Both the position numbers and the translations under genes were made by a program. Positions 25,765-37,814 of a DNA stretch of 64,000 nt are shown here, one piece after another; within the stretch, counting starts at the first letter, position 1, and each line of letters opens with the position of its first letter. The stretch lies in NCBI GenBank assembly GCA_004194705.1, contig SADC01001323.1, positions 494,813 through 558,812 on the forward strand, in the 5' to 3' direction. Under the pieces are notes generated by a model. It did not search any database. It had not been told where the DNA came from and worked only from the letters and a program-made list of their open reading frames with translations. This stretch comes from Ditylenchus dipsaci. Taxonomy: Eukaryota > Nematoda > Chromadorea > Rhabditida > Anguinidae.

Positions 25765-26432
25765 ATTTTTAGCCTATCTTACGCAGTCAAAACGATAAAA
25801 ATAAGAAACTAATAATAAGACAGGTATGAATTTTTTTGAATTTTGGCTTGGCGTACTAAGTTAAATGCGAACTCCAACAGTATTCGACCATGTTTTCGCT
25901 TCATCTGTGAAAACGAGCGTGTGGCTTGCGACTATTGCATGTGCTTGCACATTGTATTCGCTCCTTGGCGCTGCAGCCACACGTTGAACGGGTAGCTTGA
26001 ACTTCAAGCCTGGTAGACTTCTTTTGACCCCTGACTTAAAAAAGAGTTACCTTAGTTTTTCTAATAAACGAGCATGCCGTTTATTATCCAATCACTTCCT
26101 AGGCATAGTGAGGCACCCGTCAGGCAAGGCCCGTCCCGTCCTGGAAGGCGCCAGAAAAGTGGACGGCCGACGCAGATGAACAAGGGGGAACAACGGCGGG
26201 TGGAAATCTCAAAAGACGGGACGGCGTCCAAATTTCAAAAATGTGCCCTATTATGTTTCTAGGGTGCCCGTTTATCGAAGACTCACCTTTTTTTTAGAAA
26301 AAAATACGGTAAATAGAGTTTTAAAAATTTTGCTACAGTCAAACCTGGACAATGCGTCACCCCGATAACACGTCCCCTCTATAACTCGACTCCTTCGATA
26401 ACCCAGATTCGGATGGCCAACAGAGAAACTAA

Positions 26433-26737
26433 TAGCTCTTTCACAAACGTTGGAGTTGGCGTTGGAGTTGGAATTAGAGTTGGAGTAATTTTTTTTATGA
26501 ACACCTTTTTACTCCAACTCCAACGCCAACTCCGACGCTTTCACAAAAACTCCAACGCCGACTCCAACTCTAACTCCAACGCCGACTCCAACTAATAAGA
26601 TTAAATAATAAGAATATAAATAATAAGAATTAAAGTCGGAGTTGGCGTTGGAGTTGGCGTTGGAGTTGGAGTAAAAACGCGTTCATAAAAAAAATACTCC
26701 AACTCCAACGCCAACTCCAACGTTTGTGAAAGAGCTA
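26433..26737. repeat. Palindromic element filled with GGAGTTGGCGTT hexamer satellite
   Basis: The ends are TAGCTCTTTCACAAACG and its inverse. Between them blocks of (GGAGTT/GGCGTT)n alternate with blocks of the complement, giving four alternating-strand satellite tracts. The next inner motif TTTTTTTTATGAAC is also inverted. The Val-Gly and Thr-Pro repeat ORFs here are simply translations of the hexamer. Confidence 0.9.
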
Positions 26738-26973
26738 TAAAGAAATCTACATCCCTACAACGCGTTACCCAAAAGCTGGTCCCAAGGATGATGTGAAGGT
26801 GATACAGGTTTGTCTGTATGCGCATTGTGGTATTGCATGGTAAAGTTTCGGACCTATTCCAAAATCGGTAATGGGAATAAAAAAGGCTTTTTAGTAACTG
26901 TTCAGTAAATACTAAATAAAAATTCAAGGAGTTGAGGGGTCCTCAAATACTCATACCTTAGGCTTAAATCTCT

Positions 26974-27441
26974 TAAAGGAGAGTGAAAGCTATTAAGGAG
27001 ACAGTCTCGACACGAAAAGATACATCCAAGTTTTGCGGTATTTAAATGTGGTTTTAGAGCCATATTTTGTCGACAACTTGGTGAAGCGATGCCGAAAAAA
27101 CTTGTGCAGAATTAAAGTTGTATAAGCATCATCAATATCAGAATTTTGGAACTCTTTCAAAAAATGCCCTAAAAACGGAAAAGGGAAGGGGGAAAACCAC
27201 CGAGAAAAGGTTGATCAGTCTCTTGTTAAATTTAGACTGTTAGGGCATTTTTCGAAAGAATTCCGAAATTCTGATATTGATGATGCTAATACAACTTTTG
27301 ATTCTGCACAAGTTTGTTCGACATCGCATCACCAAATTGTCGACAAAATATGGCTCTAAAACCACATTTAAATACCGCAAAACTTGGATGTATCTTTTCG
27401 TGTCGAGACTATCTCCTTAACAGCTTTCACCCTCCCTTTAA
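26974..27441. repeat. 468-bp palindromic element
   Basis: Arms of about 200 bases, starting TAAAGGAGAGTGAAAGCT and ending with its near inverse, with high identity through GTCTCGACACGAAAAGATAC and ATCATCAATATCAGAATTT. The central spacer is about 60 bases. An isolated fragment with a similar end (ATCGAGACTATCCTCTTAGG) lies at 29715-29750. Confidence 0.88.
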
Positions 27442-27449
27442 AACCATAC

Positions 27450-29010
27450 TCTGACTCGCAAAAGTTGCATGCCACAACGACAACAACAATCCTCAGTATA
27501 CTAAAAGTATCTTAACAAGTTTCTACTATTTTTGTATCCCCGCCTAAAAATTTAAAAAAGAACTGATAAATTCCAAGAATTGGTTTTCTTACTAAAGTAA
27601 AAGAGGAACTTTAAGGACATAACTGAACAAAGTGGTCCTCAAAGATTTATTCGTCGATGTGCCTCAAATAGAAGGCTGAATAAATTTTGCTGTTTTATTT
27701 AAATTCATTTGGGTGGAAGGTCGTCTAAGAGGCTTGCCTGCCCGTCTGCTTCCTCTTTTTTATCAAAAAGTCTCTACCCTAATCTAATAACAAAGAACGC
27801 CCAAAAAAGAAGCTGATCGGATTTCAAGTCTGTGTAGCAGAGCTTTAGATGGCCACCTACAAGTTTAAATAAGGCTAAACTCACTTAGTAAGCTTGCTAA
27901 GTGGCCAAATTTTGAGTTAAACCTAAAAACTGACAGGTTTTAGATTACAAAGACTGCACTTATTCGGGTGAGATCCCACCAACCTCATCCCGCCCCTTCC
28001 CAATATTTGTAAAATATTTTTGACTAAACTTTAGTCAAAAGAGGTGAAATCAATGGATAGAGAACATGTTTATACTTTCTGGGACCTGCCGCATAAAGGA
28101 ACTGTGGTAGGCATGCTTTTTCCAAGTGATTTATGTCTCAGATACATGGTGTGGGCATCTCAAACCCAAGACTCCGAAGGGGAAACGACAAAAAATTATG
28201 AAACAAACTAAAACTCTTGTGTGCGAGACTGTACACAACAGAAACAATAAGAAGTTGGAAAAGCAAGAAGTCCGGCAAGAGACATCAAGCTGAAGAAAAT
28301 TCCATGGGAATGCAATGAGGGAACTTGATGTAGACAAAAATTAAATGCTGCATGAAGACAAATTTTTTAATATACTTTATCATTTTTGAGGAAGGGGAAA
28401 CACCAGAGAAAACACGGTATCCGCATAATTGTGGATTACAGCTTTTTAGCGTGCTATCAAAATGAACTGAAACATCAACAAAATTTGGGTATCGAGACTT
28501 ATGTTTTAAAAAGATAATTCCAGGCAGGATCAAAGAAGACTTTTAGAAATTTCAAACTGTAAAGGTACGTTTGACGCTTGATATAACAATAACCCAAAAA
28601 GTTCATTTACGCTCAGGCTCCGACCCTTTTTGGCTCAATTTTCGAAAGGTTTTACTAGTTGCAGTTTGACAGTCTGGCCTCCCGAGATTTTCAATTCTGC
28701 CGATCGTTTTTCAGGAGCATACGATGTTTCCTAACTTGATTTAGCCATCACTTTTTTAAAAATAGCCGATAGATGAACGGATCGGCGAGTGTAGAACTTT
28801 TAGAAATTAAAAAAAACTAGTTAATCTTGCAATCCTAGTCAAAAAATCCTGCTTTCATAATGGCAATTATGAAAACATTACTAATTGAAGATTTGACAGC
28901 TTACATACGAACAATTTCAACACGCTATTTTACGGCATTTTCATTAATTCTATGCATGCAAATGACCAATTAGAACTGATTGACTGAATTTTTATTTTTG
29001 TTAAACTCGA
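27450..29010. other. No gene seen
   Basis: Intergenic. The minus-strand ORFs at 28131-28533 have no domain, no supporting splice signals and no repeat partner that I can see. Confidence 0.5.
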
Positions 29011-29026
29011 TCATCAATATTAGAAC

Positions 29027-29588
29027 GGATCAAATTGAATTCCCACACCTAAAGTCTGAAATCCCACACCTTTTTAATTAATTCCCACACCTTTTTCAAA
29101 TTCGCGCTAAACATACTGAATTCCCACACCTTTTTACTTAATTCCACACCTTTTTTCTGAAATCGCTAATTTATGTTCGAAATAGTGAACAAAATAGTAA
29201 AACGAGGTCGCTGAGCACGAATATGCCCTCAGAATTACTGTTGAAGAAGTCTGACTGTTATCCGGGATACCTATCCTGCACATGTCCAGAAGGAATCAAA
29301 GATAACGTATGCAAGCACGCTCTTTTTGATAAAGTTGAGTTATTGAGCTTCTTGTCGGAACAATGTAATTCTGAGGGCATATTCGTGCTCAGCGACCTCG
29401 ATTTACTATAGTAGGACACCTTAGAAAAGAATTTCGAACATAAATTAGCAATTTCAGAAAAAAGCTGTGTGAATTAAGTAAAAAGGTGTGGGAATTCAGT
29501 ATGTTTAGCGCGAATTCGAAAAAGGTGTTGGAATTAATTAAAAAGGTGTGGTATTTCAGACTTTAGGTGTGGTAATTCAGTTACAGCC
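29027..29588. mobile_element. MULE-like element with a perfect 9-bp target duplication
   Basis: 562 bases with ~180-base inverted ends built from ATTCCCACACCT / AGGTGTGGGAAT units. It is flanked on both sides by the identical 9-mer TATTAGAAC (29018-29026 and 29589-29597). Nine-base duplications are characteristic of Mutator-like elements. The only coding content is a SWIM zinc finger remnant, so this copy is non-autonomous. A structural relative is at 36270-36594. Confidence 0.9.
29223..29411 (+). pseudogene. SWIM zinc finger remnant of a MULE transposase
   Basis: The 62-residue ORF contains YLSCTCPEGIKDNVCKHALF, a clean C-x-C ... C-x-H SWIM finger, the zinc-binding module near the C-terminus of many MULE transposases. 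The DDE catalytic core is absent. The flanking halves of the ORF are partly inverse of each other (GAATATGCCCTCAGAATTAC against GTAATTCTGAGGGCATATTC), so the finger sits at the tip of the element's palindrome. Confidence 0.8.
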
Positions 29589-29599
29589 TATTAGAACTT

Positions 29600-32500
29600 C
29601 TGAATTTCTTCAAAAAAATAACTTAAAAATTCAAATCAAAAAATAGTCAAGCTTATTTCGATTATTTTTTCCTCTCTTTTTATAAATCGACATTAAAAAA
29701 TACGAAAATTGAATTGTCCAGATCGTATCGAGACTATCCTCTTAGGCTATCCCCCTTAACACTACCCAAATACAAAAACAAATACATACAAAGAATTTAT
29801 TACCAGAACAAAAAGCTTTTACAAGCAAATTAATGTCTTAGAGCTTTTCGCGTAGTCCTCAAATCAAGCAAAAACAAAAACAATAACAAGTTAAAAACAA
29901 GAATATTCAGGCATAAATCGATGGGTTTAGCACACAAATACTCCGACACTCCAACGAGGAAGAAAAAGAAGACACTGCTGACACACCCATATATCCTGGC
30001 AATAAATGAGACAACGGCTGCTAGATGTGCAAAAAGGATGGCCAAACACTGCAGCTAGTGTTGCTGCTGGGACTGGGATTCCACAGCACAAGTGGAATTT
30101 GACAAAGCTGGCTATACCAAAGGTTGAACGCAAGCCTGAGGCAGCCATAGAAAAGGGACTAATACTGCTGCTGCTCTAACAACGTCGATTAATCGATTTG
30201 TCGGCCAGCTGGCTGCCTAGTCGGCTTGGCTAGGTTGGCTACTAGCCAGCTGGTTAGACACTGAAGCTAGAGCCTAGGAGCAGGATAAAAGTTTCGGGAG
30301 AGACGAAAGAATATGGAAATGAATGCAAAAATGTGGAAAGAGACAAAAGAGTATGAGAAAGACACAAAAGAGTATGGAAATAATACACAAGACAACTGGA
30401 AAGACACATAAAAGAGTGTGGAGAGATAGGAAACAGTGCCGAAAAGAACATCTGGAAAAGGGATTTGTAGTCAGACATGCGTGCCTACTGATTACTAGCC
30501 TAGCAAACAAGACTTTGTTTCCTTGCTTGTGTCGAACTTTTTCGCTGAGACAAAGAGTGGGACGATAGTGAGTGGGATTGATGGAGAAGGGAGGCAAATA
30601 AAAGAGTGCGTCACATACTCTATACAGCTTTGCAGCCAATAAATCCATATGGGTGGCATATTTTTCAGGCAAAAAGGGGTCGCACGAATATATTAAGTTT
30701 GGAAAAAAGGAGTACCTTTTAAGAGTGATTTTTCTGATGAACTGAATAAAATACGAAATCCGGTAAATAAGTAATCGTAGTGTAAAACTTTAAGTATTTC
30801 TTTTTTGACAAAAAATAATTTTGGGAAACAAATAACTATCGATAAAATCGGAATCCTTACGATTTTTTCGACTAGACCGGCGAATCATATTTGGACAAGA
30901 TTTCAAAAGTTTGGGTAAAAAGCTTCTAACCATAGGCGGGAACGAACTTGAAGTAGGGCCGAATGCGATGAGAAAAAAGTAAAATTACAAAATGGCACTA
31001 GTCGGTCTACCAATAAGAAGCAGTAGTCTTAATAATAGCTAGTATTTTGTCGTTGCAACCATAAAAGGAACTAAGTGGGAATAAAATTCGAGAAAAAAGG
31101 CACGGCTCACTTCACAGATTGAGGAAAACTACTACTAAAAGCTTTGCTTGCAATTCTTCCACTCCTATGATTCAAATATATTCACTAAGGTCCGACTAAA
31201 GTTCCGAATATTTATTGCTAATTTATGTCACAAAAATGTCAAGATCAGTTAAAACTGTTTAGAAAGGCACAATAAAAATATGGCACTTTCTGTCAAAAAG
31301 TTTTGCAAAGCATTCCAAGGTAAGTAGTATAAGTGCACCCTTTGAAAGAGAAGGTTGCAAACTTTCAGCTGCCTTAACAAACTATGGGCTTGTGTCAATA
31401 GGTAGGGCAAAGGCCATTTTGAAGGCGACAAACTTGGTGCTTGTACACTAAGGTATCCAAATGTTGCAATATGATAACCTGGAAACGTGCTTGAAAGCCC
31501 AGGTTTTGTTTCAACACTTAGTCATTTGACAAATACACAAAATGGCTACTGGGAAATTTGTTTCAGGGAACTCAAACTAGCTCAATATTTGTTGATCACC
31601 AAATATGTCATTTTTAATATCTTAATTTTTATATCGGAATTGCTGTTTCTAATCTGTTTTTTTTAAATAATTTACTGTTTTAATTTATTTAAAAAAATTA
31701 AAATTTACGTAATAATTTCTATACCCTATTTATTCTAATAAAATCCCCTTCTTTAATGAACCACCCTTGACTTTGAGGCCGGGGTGGACACGGGCCGGCC
31801 GGGCACGGCTCGGCCCGACCCGTGTCACCCCTGCTTTGAGGGTCTTTATCGAGATGATTTTTTGCAAAAATTTTTATTGCGTTTTCTTAACTACGAATCC
31901 GATCTTTCGATTTCAGTTAGGTACCCAAAATTTTCGAGATAAACCTGAACTTTTCCAATTGAAAAAAAACCCACCACTAGTATAATTAGAAGCAATACGG
32001 TACACATTGTTTTACCATCAGGCTTTTGGAAATATTCTCAAGCTGGTTTTCTTTGTATTTTCTGCTCATTGCATAAACCCCTCCATAAGTTTGAGTACCA
32101 AATTTGAAAATAATAACAACCTAACTGTTAATCAGATTCTGACAGCGAACAATTTTTTATAAATTTTGTATGCCACATTTGGATTTCTAAAGATATTTTG
32201 GGTACCATGCAGTCTCAAATAAAAAGTTTTTTTGGTTGCCGTCGAATGATTGAAACACGAATTAAACGAGTTATCGCAAGGGATATGCTGCGAGAGAGTT
32301 CAAAAACCAAGCAAGTACCTTGCTCGAAATATTTTCATTTGGGTGAAATATGCTTCACCATGTGAAATGTCGGAGTATTTTTCGTAAAAAGACATTCTGG
32401 TTCAAATCCTTACAAATGACCACCTAGAAAAGTGAGTATGACATGAATTTTATTGAACATAGACCAGACCTTTGAAATGTACACAAAAAATCATAAAAGT
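29600..32500. other. No gene seen; purine-rich tandem tract and a GC-rich palindrome
   Basis: 30295-30440 is a purine-rich imperfect tandem tract around AAAGACACAAAAGAGTATGGA. 30203-30256 pairs CCAGCTGGC with GCCAGCTGG. 31781-31831 is a GC-rich palindromic block (GTGGACACGGGCCGGCC ... ACCCGTGTCACCCC) like the ends of some hAT-type elements. 30850-30960 is a diverged fragment matching the inner arm of the 51750 element (CGGAATCCTTACGA ... GGCGGGAACGAACTTGA). ORFs here are unsupported. Confidence 0.5.
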
Positions 32501-32851
32501 TGCGTTTATATTATGAAAGGACGACGGTGAATTCATCTACACCTAATCCATCTGCAAATGAATTCATCTACATTTTGGCATTTTGTTTGTGACACTACAA
32601 ATTAATTTTTTTTTCTAATTGTTTTATTAGCCATTTTGGAATTGGATTGATTCATTGCGTTTTTTTATTATCGGGACCACCTTAAACTGCTTTCCGTTTT
32701 TTTGTTTGACCACGCTAAATGAAACTTAATGTAAAATGAATGTTGCTTAAATGAGGGTTGCTCTGCCATAACACTTAATCGCGTTACCGATAGAAAGCAA
32801 CAAGTAGTGAGGGGGTACTGTAGAACTTGTTGAACCAACCTTGCAAACGAT

Positions 32852-33172
32852 TTAGCTCCACACGGGCACTATCACCAAATGGTTGTGTTCGGCGGTGACT
32901 GACAGCTTCCCATTAAAATTACGGCGCTCCCTGTGACGAAAAGCTCTTTTAAGCTTGCAGTATGAGTGAAATCTGTATAACCTGGACATTTTGATCCAAC
33001 GTCTCCATCGGCTCCAGCTTGGCAAATATTCATCTCCAGTATATTCGGTCCCCTCTAAAATTGTTCTTCCAGTAAAGGCAACCATAGATATCTTGAACCA
33101 TTTCCTTGTTTTTTTCGGAAAGCAGCACTTGATAATTTGCCTTGTTTTTCTCAATCGCTTGCATACTTTCAC
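32852..33172 (-). pseudogene. FLYWCH-like zinc finger fragment
   Basis: 106-residue ORF inside the MULE-like element. The segment LYRFHSYCKLKR, followed by a basic stretch and ending GKLSVTAEHNH, has the spacing and the terminal His-x-His of FLYWCH-type fingers, which occur at the N-terminus of many animal MULE transposases. The second expected cysteine is not evident, so either the finger is decayed or the match is only partial. There is no transposase core. Confidence 0.55.
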
Positions 33173-33269
33173 CCATTGTTATGCCTTAAACTAATTTAAT
33201 AAAATCTGGGCTAAAACATCACATGAAAATCAAAGCTGTTCGGAATATAAATACCCTTCAGCCCTTCCA

Positions 33270-33500
33270 TTAAAGGGCATGATCGTGCCCGAGGGGAAAA
33301 AAGGCGCGTACCAGCAGTTCTTTTCTTTCTCGATAAATTTTTACATTCGTTCTGGTCTAGATTTTTTAAGTTTTCTGTCTAGTTTTTAAAAGCAGTATAA
33401 GGTCATCTATATCAGATTTGACGCAGAACGAGTGAAAAATGGCACGATTCGAAAAAATTCGAAAGACTGCTAGCCTTAACGCACGGGCATGCCTCTTTAA
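33270..33500. mobile_element. TTAA-flanked MITE, copy B
   Basis: Starts TTAAAGGGCATGATCGTGCC and ends GGGCATGCCTCTTTAA, with TTAA on both sides. Very close to copy A at 19819-20056, with a few substitutions and a short deletion near the right end. It lies inside the MULE-like element at 32519-33623. Confidence 0.9.
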
Positions 33501-33639
33501 ATGTAAAAGTTGGAAACTTGGTTTAAGATTTCTTCCGAAACGTTACAAACAGAATGCCAAAAATGTAGATGAATTCGAATTAGTCTGTAGATAAATTAGC
33601 TGTAGATGAATTCACCTAATGCCATTATGAAATGCACAT

Positions 33640-35600
33640 CGATAATTAGTTAAACATTTCAAATGTCATAAAAAATAAATAATAAAACTAAAAATACAAA
33701 ATATTCTTGGCTGGTTCGATTCTACCTCAAAGCTCAAACACATTTTAAAAATATTTGTATTGGAAGACAAAGCAAAAAATGGCTTTCTCCCTACCACTAC
33801 TACTAGCTCTTTTTGTTGTGGTGGTGGCAAGTTGGCAGTAGCGAGATCCTCTTCATTCAATCTTCTGGGAATGAAGCAGATTAAGCTCTGGGGACTACTA
33901 GTAACACCCTACTCCCATTAGATGAGCGGGGGAAGACATCTATAGACATTAGGGGCAGCGCTTGTGTGAGACAAGGAGTCAGAGGCACAGCTTTCGAACA
34001 GAACAAGAGGATTTTGAGTGGCTTAGGTGGAGGATTGAAAAAGATGCCTAAAGAAGACCTTGAAAAAATGAGAAGTACAAAATTGCTTGTGTTAATTGCG
34101 CCAGAGAGTGAGGGAGTAACAATTTGAGTTCATTGATGGAGCTGTGGAATGATCAAAAGTAAGTAAGCAGGGCAGTTTTTGTAAAAGACCAGAAACAAGA
34201 AATGTGTTAATTTAAGAAACATCATGAACTGGATAAACGCAGAACTGTGTTTTCAAAAAGAAAGGCAAATAGTAAAGACAACTCTAAAATCAACTGAAAT
34301 ACAAAGTGAAAGGCAAACTGAAGTGAAAGGCAAATTTGCCTTTCACCTTGCCTTTACTTTTAATTTGCCTTTCCTTTTGAAAACACTGACACAGAAGAAG
34401 GCATACTAGAGTTTCTAAAGGGCGGGGAAATTTCTGGCTCTGTTTCACTTGAAACTTTATTGCCCCGTTTGACTTCTGACTGGAAACTGTAGAGCTGGAG
34501 ACCCCGAGAATATCCTTGACTGGACTGAACTGGATCGAGAAGTTGGATTAATAGGTGTGGCACTTCACCTGGACTGGTCACTAGGCTGGAAAAAATTCTA
34601 AGGACTTAGCTGACTTGCACTATTACCGGCGAAAAGAAAGCCGTAATCCGTGAGAAAGTCGAAACTATGCTGAAGACATGGAAGCTAACTGCACTGGACC
34701 ATCAAAGCGTGATTGCGTGGAAAGCTGTCCTGAAAGATGAAATGATTGCCAAAATTGATTTTTTTAAAGAATTCACCCATATCAATCAACAGCACAAAAC
34801 AACTCGATAACCATGGATAGAACACCTTAACCCTGGAGAACCAAGATACTACTTTACCTACCCGTAATGTAAAATAATCGTATGAATTGTACCATCTGAA
34901 TTATACCCCAACCACTTAGGCGCTATCCCGACTAACCACGTCGATTACACGCCAACTGACTCGAGAAGCCAATTGTAACCCGACAGCCGAGAAGAGCCAT
35001 CTGAATGCAATCGTCCAATCTTCCCAGCAGTAAAAAACGACACTTTCTTTGATCAAAACACCTGCTTCCACTGTTGCACATAAATATTATCATTCGTAAT
35101 TTTCTTACAAACAAGGACATCACAAATAATTTAGTAGTTAAAAAGTCTGTTACGTATAAAAACTAGTAGAAAAGCGAGAACAATGTCCCAATAAAGATGT
35201 CAAGTGTGAAAGTAGGTGAATGGCTAAATCTAACTATAAATTATATTTATTCCATGCATTTTATAAAAGAGACGCTTTTTTCAGCCCCAACTGCAGCATC
35301 TTCAAGTAGGGTTGAGGAGCTCTCGGCATATTGATGGAGTATTTTCCATTTTATATTTTTTCACTTTATTGGACTTCAATACACAACAACAAGAGCTATA
35401 GTAGTGGGCGAATAAAAAGAAAGGAAGTACACCCTCTTTTTGCCAACTACAACTTTAAGTAAAATAATTCGATTGGCCCGGCTGTGTTCAAAAACACTTA
35501 AGGCAAACAACCTAGATACTTTATTCTTCCGCAAACAAACTACTCAAATAAAAAGACGCAAAAACTTAAATCTTTACTGTTAGGGTGTCACATTGTTACG
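33640..35600. other. No gene seen; one perfect 24-bp palindrome
   Basis: 34323-34346 is a perfect palindrome (GTGAAAGGCAAA inverted), set in a wider AAAGGCAAA-rich inverted region (about 34255-34380). The ORFs (33666-33860, 34360-34581, 34932-35123) carry no domain that I recognise. Confidence 0.5.
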
Positions 35601-35606
35601 TTTTTT

Positions 35607-36236
35607 GGCCCTATACCTCAATGGGGTTTGCCTTGAGCGCCCCTGTTGTTGTTTGTTTGTGATTTTTTAAGCTTAGGCTTAAGCATAGGTAGGCCAACGC
35701 ATGTTAGGACGAACTTAAACGGGAGTCTAACAAGTTTACTCCCCTATAATTTTTTAAATTTCTTAAGCGAAAGTATCCAGCAAATTTCAAGTCTCACTGC
35801 GGTATTTTTTTTCTTTATTTATTGCGTATATTGCGATTGTTTTTTTGCTATATTAATTATATTGTAGGTAAAAACCAGTGTAATTAGTCCATAAGTGGTT
35901 GCTCAAAATTGCGGGAGCTTGAATTTAAATTTATTTACACTGAAAAATGTCTAAAGTCAAAAAAGAAATACTTTCTGGCTGCCAGCACTCATCATTTTTC
36001 TTGGTGTCCGCCGACAATATTAAAATTTCACATACTACTAATCCGACAGTGGCGAACATTTTTTACATAGGTCTTCAAATCACATCGGAAAGACAGCTTG
36101 GGTAATTCCGTTGAAAGATAAATTTGATACCGTCTTAAGATATGCTGGCCTACTCTTGCCTGATCCTAAAGCCTAAAAAATTACAAAAAAAACAGGGGGA
36201 CCGAGGCAAAACTCCCCCTGATTGAAGGATAGAGCC
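35607..36236. mobile_element. Large member of the GGCTCTA / CTTGGTCCCCC family
   Basis: The left arm starts GGCCCTATACCTCAATGGGG and the right arm ends TTGAAGGATAGAGCC. Both arms contain the TAGGCCAACGCATGTTAGGA-type block and the CCCCTGTTGTT core. Between about 35740 and 36120 there is unrelated AT-rich sequence, so this copy is either the longest form or has been invaded. Confidence 0.8.
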
Positions 36237-36269
36237 CGTTTTTTGCGCGAAAAATTTTCAGTTAAAACT

Positions 36270-36594
36270 GGATCGAATTAAATTGTCTCCCCTGAAGTCT
36301 GAATTGTTGCCCCTTTTAATTATTTGTTGCCCTTTTTCAGATTTCAATTAAAATAAGTTAAATCTTGCCTCTTTTTCTTAAATTTTGCCTCTTTTTAACC
36401 AAAATCAGGTAAATTTCTCCGATTCGGCGTCTTCGATTAAACTCGGAGCAATTTACTCGATTTTGAAAAAAAGGCAAGATTCCAGAAAAAGAAGGCAAGA
36501 TTTCAATTATTTTATTAAAAATTTAAAAAAGGGCAAGAAATAATTAAAAGGGGCGAAAATTCAGACTTTAGGGGCAACAATTTCAGTTACATCC
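36270..36594. mobile_element. MULE-like foldback, 325 bp, imperfect 9-bp duplication
   Basis: Same architecture as 29027-29588: ends GGATCGAATTAAATTG / CAATTTCAGTTACATCC, arms built from GTTGCCCCTTTTAATTA-like units. The flanks are GTTAAAACT and GTTGAAAGT (7 of 9 identical). No coding content. Confidence 0.75.
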
Positions 36595-36684
36595 GTTGAA
36601 AGTATTGAAGAAGCACTGAATTTAACCCTAATTTTTTTATTCATTTATTTAATACTCCCGGCTTTTGAATTATGCTCAAGGGCA

Positions 36685-36915
36685 ATGGAGGGTCAAATAA
36701 ACGTTAGTTCATTTGTTTTTAGTCTTTGTGACTTAATTTTCGGTTGTCTAATACAGCTAGACATGAAAGATCGGATTACACACATAACAGAAAATATTTT
36801 ACATTCTCACAGAGAAACTACACGACTTTCTAACAATTCTTACGAGTACCGCAGACAAATAACACAAATAGACCGTACAGAAGAAATAAAAATGGCTGAA
36901 AAAGGTGAAAACTGA
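36685..36915 (+). other. Unsupported 76-residue ORF
   Basis: Its polar second half (ITHITENILHSHRETTRLS) has coding-like composition, but I see no domain, signal peptide or adjoining exon. It follows the MULE-like foldback by 90 bases. I leave its status open. Confidence 0.15.
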
Positions 36916-37229
36916 GAGCTACAAAAATATTTGCTTAAAGACAATTTACGATACTATTTGTGCCATTAAGGTTTAGGTCTAGGTCCGTATTTTAATTTTT
37001 TAGAAACAATTCAATATCATCTATTAAAGGCGATTTTTTTGTAATTTTCGTTACATCAATTTTGACTCCTATTTTACTTAAACCCATCGTGCACAAAGGT
37101 CGCTTTAGACAAGGTTCACGGAACAGTTGTCCGACAAAGTTCAACTTTGGGGATCAATAATCACTTGTTAGGTCAGAGCGGGAAAATACATTTCTTCGTT
37201 TTTAAAAGCAGTTTTACATGCAAATTGAC

Positions 37230-37372
37230 TACAGTCGACTTCCCTTACAACATCTTTGAAGGGAACGACCAAAAGTGGGTATTATAACGAGGGACGTTAC
37301 ACCGAGGCCGTTATAACAAGAGTTATCGTCTTAATGCCCTCTGACTGGTCGTTATATCGAGAGATAACTGTA
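37230..37372. mobile_element. 143-bp MITE of the TACAGTCGA family
   Basis: Begins TACAGTCGACTTCCCTTACA and ends with the looser inverse ATCGAGAGATAACTGTA. The interior shows paired CGTTATAACG-like blocks. TA flanks as in the other copies. Confidence 0.8.
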
Positions 37373-37814
37373 AGATGATCGCTAGATTAGTGAAACGACA
37401 AAGCCTGTCTGAAAAAGACATCGACTGTGCACTAATATTGTAAGAACTCTAAAGAAAGCGATTTCAGCAGTGCGAAATAGCATTTTAGGGTTAGCTCGTA
37501 AAATGGAAAAACTTCACCACCAAGATGATTTTGGTCAGGGTTACCTCCGCCTTCAACCATTGTTTTGAGAACCGTCTCAGGATACGATAATTTTAACGTT
37601 GAGTTGCTTGATGTTTCTATTAATAAAATGTCTGCTTTTTCTCCATGATATGCTACACAGGGTTTTGAGAAATGCCGCATCGTTTCTCAACAAAAGTCAC
37701 AATTTTTGGAAAAAATGTATAAACACCAAAAGTCACTTTGTTGAAAATTTAACACATGAGTGATTTGAAAAAGAATCCTCAAACTTATATGCCTCATAAA
37801 TCAAAATTTGAATC

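Larger units (their letters stand above)
32519..33623. mobile_element. MULE-like element with 9-bp duplication and FLYWCH-like remnant
   Basis: 1105 bases with terminal inverted repeats built on GGTGAATTCATCTACA, extending inward to a second GAATTCATCTACATTTTTGGC block. It is flanked by the identical 9-mer ATTATGAAA (32510-32518 and 33624-33632). It carries a degenerate minus-strand ORF (32852-33172) and has itself been invaded by a TTAA-type MITE (33270-33500). The order of insertion is therefore clear: the MULE came first. Confidence 0.88.

Noticed and set aside
26413..26927. ORFs with Val-Gly and Thr-Pro repeats
   Set aside because: Direct translation of the GGAGTTGGCGTT satellite; no start context or flanking exons.
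27450..29000. ORFs at 28131-28533
   Set aside because: No domain, signal or splice evidence; length is within chance for the region.
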